A stretch of DNA of 64,000 nucleotides from JACDCY01 sp964350145 (GTDB taxonomy: Bacteria; Gemmatimonadota; Gemmatimonadetes; Gemmatimonadales; Gemmatimonadaceae): contig CAYGJL010000012.1 in NCBI GenBank assembly GCA_964350145.1, positions 1 through 64,000 of the forward strand, in the 5' to 3' direction. The position numbers and the translations under genes were made by a program. This document shows, piece by piece, positions 17,272-24,495 of the stretch (its first letter is position 1; the number at the start of each line of letters is the position of its first letter). Below the pieces are notes generated by a model. That model did no database searches, was not told the DNA's origin, and worked only from the letters and a program-made list of their open reading frames with translations.

Positions 17272-18501
17272 CTATTCTCTAGAGCAGGCGATTCGGATCC
17301 GCAGGATCAGGGACACGAGCACTCCGTGAGTCTCGTTGAGTTCCGGCCCTACTATCAACACGTCCGACGAAGAGAAGCCAGCCGCTGTGAACCCGCCACG
17401 ATAAGGATTTGGGGCGCGCCATACCGTGACGGTGGAGTCTGGCATGGGCTGCACGAGCCGTAACTCTCGCACGCCACTCGAATCTGTGTGTTCGGTCGCC
17501 CACAGGATGCTGCCGTTTCCCAGCAGAACTCTCGAGAAGGATTCACCAAGCACTCGAGCGACCGCGATGAGCGGCTCTTCTCTATTGCCCAGTGTCGTCG
17601 GCATCGGAGTCGTGAACCCAAGCGTCATTTTCGTTGAGTCCCGGCCTTCGGATAGCCGCTCAACAGGACGCGGCGACACGAGCGCGCTGCCGTCAGTAGC
17701 TACCGTCGCAAGCCTGCGTTGCAATGTCCATCCTGACTGCCGCGTATACAGGAAATCGGACTGCCCGTGAGCTGGCTCTGCGTCGGTGTGCCTGATCGCC
17801 AATGCAAACCCGATAGTCGGAGCGTGAATGGCTTCCACACCACTGGCGAAGGGTGTCGCGACGAGCTCATGCGACCAGACACCACCGCGCCGCTCGAACA
17901 CGACGACGCTCTGCTGGTGCTCCTCCAAGGTCGTCAACGCTGCCCACACCACGGTGTCTGCATTCTCCGCGACGGGACTCGTGTTGAGGTATTGCAGCGC
18001 CTTTCCCGGAGGCTGGGGAAGCCGCTCCAAGGACGACCACCGCCGGCCGTCGTAGACGCCGTGCCAGAAGGCGGCCACTCTTGTGTCCCCGACGCCAATC
18101 GAGTCCACTTCGGCAAAGATCACTCGCCACCTTTCGGAGCCTGTACCGATTCCGGCGACCGCCGCCAACAGGCTCCCGGGGACGGGCGGAGCTGGAACGA
18201 CCCGCGCGCTACCGTCGGCATCGAGCACCACACCGAAGACTGTGTTCCGAGATTCGAGCTCCGCCGTTTCCCCCGCGTCTCTCTTCAAGAACAGATAACT
18301 CGGCTTCCCTGCCAGGAGCGACCGGCTTCCGGAGACCGCTAGGACGGAGGGCTCGACGTACAGCTCGCGCCCTCCGTCCACGATGAGCCTGGTCCGCGAC
18401 AGCTCCTGCCCCGTGCAGCCCAGGGCTTGGGCGGGAAGCCTCGATGGCAACCAGACTGCTGCCAGGCAGGTCCACGAAACTGCGAAGAATGTCGTACGCA
18501 T
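17272..18501 (-). CDS. Secreted protein of unknown function
   Basis: From ATG 18501, preceded by GAGGAG, the protein has 409 residues with a cleavable signal ending near LPAQA. The mature part is rich in beta-strand-like segments with repeated Arg-Val-Ile-Phe and Trp motifs, suggesting a beta-propeller-like exported protein, but no family repeat is clear. A much longer frame begins upstream at 19017, but that part overlaps the next gene and is Arg/Ser-rich shadow sequence. It probably forms a transcript with the small secreted gene upstream. Confidence 0.6.
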   Translation of the reverse strand: MRTTFFAVSWTCLAAVWLPSRLPAQALGCTGQELSRTRLIVDGGRELYVEPSVLAVSGSRSLLAGKPSYLFLKRDAGETAELESRNTVFGVVLDADGSARVVPAPPVPGSLLAAVAGIGTGSERWRVIFAEVDSIGVGDTRVAAFWHGVYDGRRWSSLERLPQPPGKALQYLNTSPVAENADTVVWAALTTLEEHQQSVVVFERRGGVWSHELVATPFASGVEAIHAPTIGFALAIRHTDAEPAHGQSDFLYTRQSGWTLQRRLATVATDGSALVSPRPVERLSEGRDSTKMTLGFTTPMPTTLGNREEPLIAVARVLGESFSRVLLGNGSILWATEHTDSSGVRELRLVQPMPDSTVTVWRAPNPYRGGFTAAGFSSSDVLIVGPELNETHGVLVSLILRIRIACSRE

Positions 18502-18592
18502 TTTCACTCCTCGAATCTCCATTAGGACTGTCCCGGACCCGGCCAAAGTTGATCTTCCCGCGGCACGTTCGCGAGATGGCGTCAGCGCCGTG

Positions 18593-19105
18593 TCACATGG
18601 CCTGGCGAAGTGCTCCCTGGCTCCGCGGTTCGGGTCGAGCCTTGCCGTTACGGGCCTGAATCGGCAGCCAGATCTGAACGGCTCGCGCCCGACCGATGCC
18701 GGGTACGTCCGTCGGAGCCGCCTGCCGAAGGTCTGTGAGGATTCGCGCGACCCACGGGTACGGCGCGCGCCGAGAATTGGACGCGTGGGTCGGGCGAATG
18801 CGCAGGGTGCGCTCCACCGACGGGATGTCGCCTTCGATTTGTCGCGCTGACAGCAGCGTGTTGATCGCCGCCATGAGGTCTTCGCCCGTGGCGTCGGAGC
18901 GAAGAACGATCCGGTCTCGTCGGGCCGCGTTTGGGACGCGGTGCACGACGAACCGGCTATCCGACGGAACGCGATCCGAGACCACGATCGTGACAGGCAG
19001 GCGCCCTTCGCGCCCACCGGCGGCGTGGGTCTGCGCGGCGGACACCGATGCGAGCGCGGGGATCAGGAAGAGCCCGAAGGCAAAACCGAAATGGATGCGT
19101 GGCAT
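18593..19105 (-). CDS. Small secreted protein of unknown function
   Basis: From ATG 19105 there is a clear signal peptide (hydrophobic core GFAFGLFLIPALASV, cleavage near SAAQT) and a mature part of about 145 residues. The mature part has an Arg-rich end and no Cys. I do not recognise the family. It lies 91 bp upstream of the secreted gene at 17272-18501, in the same direction. Confidence 0.5.
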   Translation of the reverse strand: MPRIHFGFAFGLFLIPALASVSAAQTHAAGGREGRLPVTIVVSDRVPSDSRFVVHRVPNAARRDRIVLRSDATGEDLMAAINTLLSARQIEGDIPSVERTLRIRPTHASNSRRAPYPWVARILTDLRQAAPTDVPGIGRARAVQIWLPIQARNGKARPEPRSQGALRQAM

Positions 19106-19160
19106 TTTCGACCTCGCTATGGCTATATGTGATTGAGGGTGATCGAGCGATTGGGGCCGG

Positions 19161-20057
19161 TCAGGTAATAAAGCCGCACGTCGTGGCGTAGCCACACGAC
19201 CACTCTTCCCACCTCTGGGTTTCCACGTTCCAAACGTCGATGCAGATGTATTCCACTACGGCCTCGCTGCCACAGGCGCTCCATCCGCCGATTCCGATTC
19301 CGGTGGACCAGCTTACCAGCTCGCCACCTGTGTTGTCGCCCGGGTTGTACTGCGTGCCACTTCCGCCGCCGCCGCCGCCGCTTCCGTCGGAGCCGTCACC
19401 GCCGGAGTCGCAGTCGGTGCCATCCTGGTCCTTCGAATACGGATCGTAATCGGGGCTCTCAAAGTTGACAGAGCTCGTGCAGGTGGTGCACGCGGGCTGC
19501 GACTTGGTGTTGTGAGCTGACCTGCCAACACCTCCCCACACCAGCCAGCTCTTGTTCAAAATGAACTGGCTGTGGGCTTTGAATATCGCGCTCCCATTGA
19601 CCGTGTGCCCGCAGCTGCCGCTGAGGCCTAGTGAAGCGACGGCGGTTAGTGTCCGCACGGCAGGCAGGTAGGAAGTCTGTTCGGCGAAGCCCGTCGTTGA
19701 CGCGACCTCGGTGTTGTTTTTCAGCAAGGCAAGGGGAAGCGTGATCGCGGCGTAGTTGCCCAGATACTTCATGTAGGCGGAGCCGTATGCCTGCTCGCTT
19801 ATGAAGCCGACGTCGAGCCAGTACTCGAGAATATCCGTCGTCTGTTGGAATTCGGGCGGCATCGCCGCCAGCTGCTCGGGAGTCGGCTCCGTCGAGAGCA
19901 GGGGATCGGGTGAGGCGATGGGAGCCGGCTCGACCGGCAGCCCATCGTGACAGGCACCGATTCCGATGCTGGCGACCGTCGCTGCAAGCGCGAGAGTGGC
20001 GACCAGCTTGACCATCCGCGATCGGCGCATCGCGGCAACGCTCATTCGAAGCGGCAT
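19161..20057 (-). CDS. Putative lipoprotein with Gly-rich linker and Cys-rich tail
   Basis: A 298-aa exported protein. An Arg-containing N-region and hydrophobic core lead to a lipobox-like IGIGAC, so acylation at that Cys is likely. A Pro-rich spacer is followed by a helical part (TPEQLAAMPPEFQQTTDILE). A Gly/Ser/Asp run at about 215-240 precedes a Cys-containing C-terminal domain (ACGSEAVVEYICIDVW, EEWSCGYATTC). Paired cysteines suggest disulfides. The family is unknown. Confidence 0.6.
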   Translation of the reverse strand: MPLRMSVAAMRRSRMVKLVATLALAATVASIGIGACHDGLPVEPAPIASPDPLLSTEPTPEQLAAMPPEFQQTTDILEYWLDVGFISEQAYGSAYMKYLGNYAAITLPLALLKNNTEVASTTGFAEQTSYLPAVRTLTAVASLGLSGSCGHTVNGSAIFKAHSQFILNKSWLVWGGVGRSAHNTKSQPACTTCTSSVNFESPDYDPYSKDQDGTDCDSGGDGSDGSGGGGGGSGTQYNPGDNTGGELVSWSTGIGIGGWSACGSEAVVEYICIDVWNVETQRWEEWSCGYATTCGFIT

Positions 20058-20298
20058 GTGACCTCCGGGTTGAGAGTCCGCTGTTGCTGCATGCGGCGGA
20101 GTCTTCAGCCGAAGGAGCTTCAGCCCACCATCGTTTGATTACGTGTCGTCACGGTCTCATCCCGCGGGATTTTGTCGTGCAGCATGACTGCATGCAGCGG
20201 CACTTTTGCGTGCATGCTTCGGGGGTCGACAGGGCCGGAGCTGGCGGCGTATCTTTCGGGTCTCAAAATGTGCCGGGTGCGGTTACCTATCGGAGCTG

Positions 20299-20883
20299 AT
20301 GCAGATCCGTAACTGCTTCATTCTGACATTGATTTGTGTGGCGTGTCGGTCTGATTCGCTGGCGTTGCCAGGTGCCAACTATGGAATGGCGTGCGTGCAA
20401 GGGCCAGCACCCTCCCTGCGCGGCTTGCCGCCCACGGACACGCTGTTGCGCTTTGAGATCAGTAGGGGCCCACGCTCTGTGTGGTCGCGGACACCGCGCT
20501 TGTTTGAGGCGCTCTATGATTCCTCAGGGCGTCCGCTGCAGTTAGCGTCTATCGATGAAAGGTGGCTACACTCGGGCTCGATCAGCGTTGAAGTCCTGCT
20601 CGTCGAATTTGGAACGAACCAACGGCTGACCGCATCGCGACTGCTGTTCGGCCGCGACAGCGCCCAACGGATCCGCAGCGAGCAACAGCGGGCGCGCGAG
20701 CGCTTCTACGGAAAGTCGTATCTGTTACGGGACGCCTCGCAATCAGCCGGTGATAGTTCTTCGGCGCCGATCGAGCGGGCAGCCGAAACGCTCACTCGGG
20801 AGCAAGAGGCGCAAGCGCGTGCATTGGCCGCGCAGTTTTGGGAGCTTCGTTGTCCAAGGAACAGCCCGTTGCGCGACCAGTAA
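20299..20883 (+). CDS. Small lipoprotein of unknown function
   Basis: From ATG 20299, preceded by GGAG at 20292-20295, the protein has 194 residues. The signal is short and ends LICVAC, a good lipobox. The mature part has one further Cys near residue 32 and one near the C-terminus, and a charged helical stretch at about 125-190. The gene has lower GC than its neighbours. Its 3' end abuts the pseudogene remnant on the other strand. Confidence 0.55.
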   Translation: MQIRNCFILTLICVACRSDSLALPGANYGMACVQGPAPSLRGLPPTDTLLRFEISRGPRSVWSRTPRLFEALYDSSGRPLQLASIDERWLHSGSISVEVLLVEFGTNQRLTASRLLFGRDSAQRIRSEQQRARERFYGKSYLLRDASQSAGDSSSAPIERAAETLTREQEAQARALAAQFWELRCPRNSPLRDQ

Positions 20884-21644
20884 GCTCGAATCCCGTCGCT
20901 GATCAGAATCGTCACGACCATGTAGAGCGCGAGCACCGCCGCGATCGTGAACCCGATGATCGCCAGCCGCGGCCAGCTCCGAATCATCAGGGCCTTCGCC
21001 GGCAGCGTCAGCTCCGCGGGCAGCTTGAGTCCCATCTTGTAGCCGGTGTCTATCATCCGGAACAGCACGGCGCCCGCGGGCATGTCGCCCACGCTCTGGT
21101 CCACGTGCTGCGCGATGATCCCGGCGATCTCGCTCTCGTACGTCTTCCGGTCGAACGAGTCCACGGCCTCGCCGGCCGTGTGCACCTGGCCCAGGCTCGC
21201 CGTGGCGAGGGGCTTCTCGTCAAAGCGGGAGAAGAGCTTGCTCACCTTGGCGCCGAGCTCCTGCTCGATCGTGCCCGTGATGTAGCCGAAGTCCATCTCG
21301 CCGACGTCGTCCTGGAGGTGCTAGAGTCCGCGGACATACGGCGCCGGCAGGAGATCGGGCCGGGTCGAGAGCACCTGCCCGAGCTTCACGTACGCCGGGC
21401 CCAGCTTGACCAGGCGCTTGCGGAACGCGACGGCCCTGTCCTGCCCGTCGTCCGCGGGCGCGCCTTCGTCGGGCGTGAGCTCCGCTCCCTGCACGCTGAG
21501 AAGGCCCTGGTTTTTGGCGAAGTCGCGCAGGCCATAGTTGGTGAACAGACCTATGGTGGACGCGAGTCGCGGGAGGTAGCGCGGCGCCAGTACCATGCGG
21601 CCCTCAAAGGCGGAACCCGAGCCCGTCGGTTGCTGCTCTTTCAC
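20884..21644 (-). pseudogene. Degenerate ABC1/UbiB-type atypical kinase gene
   Basis: The first part reads VKLGPAYVKLGQVLSTRPDL without interruption, the start of an AarF/UbiB-family protein, and then meets a TAG at 21321-21323. The same frame continues with HLQDDVGEM, EELGAKVSKLFSRF-like sequence and ATASLGQVHTA. The kinase core is missing: after GQVH the reading jumps to SFDRKTYESEIAGIIAQH, then KLPAELTLPAKAL, then the C-terminal helices LAIIGFTIAAVLALYMVV. The nucleotide-binding Lys and catalytic Asp regions are therefore absent. The end runs into the lipoprotein gene without a normal terminus. Confidence 0.85.
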
Positions 21645-21664
21645 GCAGTGCGAGATATTACTGG

Positions 21665-22105
21665 ATGCCCGGTCCCGTCGAAGGTCAAAAGCGCAACCAA
21701 ACGTCTCCCGTTGACTCTGCCCCTCGCTCCGGCAGGGTGGACGTCCGCGTCGTTCCCAAGCCGTGGGGGCACGAGACCATCTGGGCCAGCACCGACCTGT
21801 ACGTGGGCAAGATCTTGCACATCAAGGCCGGGCATGCACTGTCGATCCAATACCACAACGACAAGGACGAGACGGTCCATCTGCTGTCGGGTGAGATCGT
21901 ATACCGGGTGCAGACCGGGCCGGGGCAGGGCGATCTCGAGGACGTGCGATTGCGCGCCGGCGAGTCGTTCCGGATCACGCCGCATACGGTGCACCAGATG
22001 GAAGCGGTGACGGACTGCGACGTACTGGAAGCATCCACCGCGCACCTGGACGACGTCGTGCGACTCCAGGACCGGTACGGACGCGAGGGGACGAGCAAGC
22101 CATGA
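21665..22105 (+). CDS. Cupin protein, mannose-6-phosphate isomerase type II-like
   Basis: A 146-aa single cupin domain. The run PKPWGHETIWAST opens the domain, and the metal-site motifs IQYHNDKDETVHLLSG and PHTVHQMEAV are present. This form is related to the C-terminal domain of bifunctional mannose-phosphate isomerase/guanylyltransferases. It directly precedes a sugar nucleotidyltransferase, which suggests a shared role in nucleotide-sugar supply. Enzymatic activity is not proven by sequence. Confidence 0.82.
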   Translation: MPGPVEGQKRNQTSPVDSAPRSGRVDVRVVPKPWGHETIWASTDLYVGKILHIKAGHALSIQYHNDKDETVHLLSGEIVYRVQTGPGQGDLEDVRLRAGESFRITPHTVHQMEAVTDCDVLEASTAHLDDVVRLQDRYGREGTSKP

Positions 22106-22114
22106 CTGAGACAG

Positions 22115-22149
22115 CTATTGGCAATTGGCTATTGGCTATTGGCTACTGC
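22115..22149 (+). repeat. Tandem heptamer repeat between cupin and nucleotidyltransferase genes
   Basis: Five consecutive seven-base units (ctattgg, caattgg, ctattgg, ctattgg, ctactgc) fill the gap just before the nucleotidyltransferase start at 22155. No ribosome binding site is evident in the gap. Confidence 0.75.
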
Positions 22150-22154
22150 ACAAC

Positions 22155-23135
22155 ATGAAAGTCATTATCCCGTTGGCTGGAAAAGGGACCCGACTGCGGC
22201 CGCACACGCACGTCACGCCCAAGCCCATGCTCAAAGTCGCGGGCAAGCCGGTCATGGCGTACGTGCTCGACGAGCTGAAGCGGCTCGGCGACATAGACCA
22301 GATCATCTACATCACCGGACACCTCAAGGAAAAGGTCGAGGAGTTCGCCCGCACCTACGACTTCCCGTCGGTGTTCATCGAGCAGAAGGTGCAGGACGGG
22401 ACGGCGGGCGCGATCGCGCTCGCGCGCGAGTACGTGGACGAGCCCGTGTTGATCATCTTCGTGGACACGATCTTCGACGCGGACCTGTCGCTCATCAACC
22501 GGACCGACGCCGACGGGATCATCTGGGTGAAAGAGGTCGAGGACTACCAGCGCTTCGGCGTCGTGGTTACTGACGCCGAAGACAACATGACGCGTATCGT
22601 CGAGAAGCCGAAGGAGCCGATCTCCAAGCGCGCCAACATCGGGCTGTACTACATCAGCAACTGGAAGCTGCTGTTCGAGGGGCTCGACCACGTGCTCGCG
22701 TCACCGATGAACATGGGCGAATACTTCCTCACCGACGCATTCCAGTACATGATCGACAAGGGCGCCAAGCTCAAGGTCGTGGACGTCGCCGGCTGGTACG
22801 ACGCCGGGAAGATCGAGACTCTGCTCGACACCAACCGGGTGATGCTCACCAAGGGCCACGCGCGCAGGCCGGCCGATCTCGCGGGCGTGAAGTTCGTGGA
22901 TCCGGTTTACATCGAGGACGACGTCACGCTCAAGGATTCCACGGTCGGTCCCAACGTCTCGATCGGGAAGGGGAGCGTCATCGAGGGCTCGGAGCTGAGC
23001 CACACGATCGTCGGCACCGGCGCGAAGATCAGCAAGTCGAAGCTGTGCAACTCCCTCGTCGGCGACGAAGTCGTGCTCGAAGGGATTTGCGGCGAAGTCA
23101 CGGTGGGCGACCACTGCGAGGTACGCGTCACATAG
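22155..23135 (+). CDS. Sugar-1-phosphate nucleotidyltransferase with beta-helix tail
   Basis: A 326-aa protein from ATG 22155. The N-terminal catalytic signature is MKVIIPLAGKGTRLRPHTHV followed by TPKPMLKVAGKP. Later motifs are FVDTIFDADL and GWYDAGKIETLL. From about residue 250 there are hexapeptide-like repeats (VYIEDDVTLKDSTVGPNVSI) typical of a left-handed beta-helix. This layout is that of long RmlA-type glucose-1-phosphate thymidylyltransferases and relatives. The exact sugar and base are not certain. Two in-frame starts upstream lie inside the heptamer repeat and are unlikely. Confidence 0.9.
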   Translation: MKVIIPLAGKGTRLRPHTHVTPKPMLKVAGKPVMAYVLDELKRLGDIDQIIYITGHLKEKVEEFARTYDFPSVFIEQKVQDGTAGAIALAREYVDEPVLIIFVDTIFDADLSLINRTDADGIIWVKEVEDYQRFGVVVTDAEDNMTRIVEKPKEPISKRANIGLYYISNWKLLFEGLDHVLASPMNMGEYFLTDAFQYMIDKGAKLKVVDVAGWYDAGKIETLLDTNRVMLTKGHARRPADLAGVKFVDPVYIEDDVTLKDSTVGPNVSIGKGSVIEGSELSHTIVGTGAKISKSKLCNSLVGDEVVLEGICGEVTVGDHCEVRVT

Positions 23136-23161
23136 CGGCCAGGCCGAAGCTCGGCCCCACA

Positions 23162-24334
23162 GTGATCGCGCTCGGCGCGGTGAGCTTCTTCACCGACGTG
23201 TCGAGCGAGATGATCTATCCGCTCCTGCCCCTCTTCCTCAGCACCACGCTCGGCGCCAGCGCGGCGCTCATCGGCACGATCGAGGGAGCCGCGGAGTCGG
23301 CGGCGTCACTGCTCAAGCTCGCCAGCGGCTGGTGGTCCGACCGCATCCGGCGCCGCAAGCCGTTCGTAGTCGGCGGCTACGCGCTGTCGTCGGTGGCGAG
23401 GCCGCTCGTCGGGCTCGCGCAGGCCGCGTCGCAGGTGCTCGTTCTCCGCATCACCGACCGCGTGGGCAAGGGGATTCGCACGGCGCCGCGCGACGCGCTC
23501 ATCGCCGAGTCGGTGGATCCCTCGATCAGAGGCCGGGCGTTTGGCTTCCACCGCTCGCTCGATCACGCCGGCGCGGTGGTTGGCCCGGTCGTCGCTTTCC
23601 TCCTGCTGCGGCAGATGGGCGTTCCTCTGCGCACGGTGTTTCTGCTCGCCGGCATTCCTGCCGCGATCGCGCTCGTCGTAGTCGTGTTCGCGGTGAAGGA
23701 GCAACGACCCGAGGCGCCGCTGCCTGCCGCACCGGCGGTATCCTCGCTACGAAGGCGACTCGACCGGAAGTTCTGGCTTTACCTCGGCGCTGTGCTGCTG
23801 TTCACGCTCGGCAATTCGACCGACGCCTTCCTGCTGCTGCGGGCGACGGATCTCGGCGTGCCAATCGCGTGGGTTCCGCTCCTCTGGGCGTACCTGCACG
23901 TGGTGAAGTCATCTACCGGAACGTTCGGCGGGTCGCTGTCTGATCGCTTCGGGAGAAAGCCGCTCCTCGTCTCCGGGTGGACGCTGTTCGCCGCGGTGTA
24001 TCTCGCGTTCGCGTACGCGAGCGAAGCGTGGCACGTGTGGGCACTGTTCGGCGCGTACGGACTCTTCTTCAGCCTCACCGAAGGCAGCGAGCGCGCGCTC
24101 GTGGCCGACATGGTGCCCGCGGCCGACCGCGGCTCCGCGTTCGGCTGGTTCCATCTCGCGGTCGGACTAGGTGCGCTGCCCGCGTCGGTCTTGTTTGGCG
24201 TGCTGTGGGACCGCTTCGGTCCCGCGACTGCGTTCGTGACCGGCGCCGCGCTGGCGCTCGCCGCTACGGCCGTGCTGTTGCCGGTCGCGATCTCACCAGC
24301 GGATCAGCAGCAGCGCGCGCCCGGCTTTGAGTAG
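23162..24334 (+). CDS. MFS transporter
   Basis: About twelve hydrophobic segments. Recognisable stretches are SFFTDVSSEMIYPLLPLFL in the first helix, the loop RITDRVGKGIRTAPRDAL, and the loop GGSLSDRFGRKPLLVSG between helices in the second half. These are characteristic of a group of uncharacterised major-facilitator proteins. No ATG is near; GTG 23162 gives a start directly at the first helix, 26 bp after the previous stop. The substrate is unknown. Confidence 0.85.
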   Translation: MIALGAVSFFTDVSSEMIYPLLPLFLSTTLGASAALIGTIEGAAESAASLLKLASGWWSDRIRRRKPFVVGGYALSSVARPLVGLAQAASQVLVLRITDRVGKGIRTAPRDALIAESVDPSIRGRAFGFHRSLDHAGAVVGPVVAFLLLRQMGVPLRTVFLLAGIPAAIALVVVVFAVKEQRPEAPLPAAPAVSSLRRRLDRKFWLYLGAVLLFTLGNSTDAFLLLRATDLGVPIAWVPLLWAYLHVVKSSTGTFGGSLSDRFGRKPLLVSGWTLFAAVYLAFAYASEAWHVWALFGAYGLFFSLTEGSERALVADMVPAADRGSAFGWFHLAVGLGALPASVLFGVLWDRFGPATAFVTGAALALAATAVLLPVAISPADQQQRAPGFE

Positions 24335-24495
24335 CGCGCGTACAGCCTGCTGCAGACGAAGTCCTCGCGGTCGAGCGGCGTCATGTTCGGGTGCGACGCC
24401 GCCATGTGCTCAAGATACAGTTCATAGCTCGGCGCGCCGATTATCACGCTCACGAGCGAGCCGAGCCGTTGCCATTGGCGGCGTAGACGAAACAT
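24304..24495 (-). CDS. YbdD/YjiX-family small protein (CstA partner)
   Basis: A 63-aa protein with the family pattern: a hydrophobic start, GAPSYELYLEHMAASHP, LDREDF and YARYSK-type C-terminus. Such proteins are encoded next to cstA or its paralogue btsT in many bacteria. The ATG at 24495 shares one base with the stop of the S9 peptidase gene. It is separated from cstA by that peptidase gene, which is unusual. Its end overlaps the convergent MFS gene by 31 bp. Confidence 0.85.
   Translation of the reverse strand: MFRLRRQWQRLGSLVSVIIGAPSYELYLEHMAASHPNMTPLDREDFVCSRLYARYSKPGARCC

Noticed and set aside
18502..19017. N-terminal extension of the secreted protein at 17272-18501
   Set aside because: The extension overlaps the gene at 18593-19105, is Arg/Ser-rich, and a signal peptide with a good ribosome binding site begins at 18501.
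16394..21323. Genome-wide reassignment of TAG as a sense codon, suggested by in-frame TAG in atpF and the UbiB-type gene
   Set aside because: Several intact genes end with TAG (for example gcvT and the gene ending at 8307), and the UbiB-type gene has other deletions, so the two TAGs are better seen as separate lesions or errors.
22115..22149. CRISPR-like array
   Set aside because: Units are only seven bases with no spacers; it is a simple tandem repeat.
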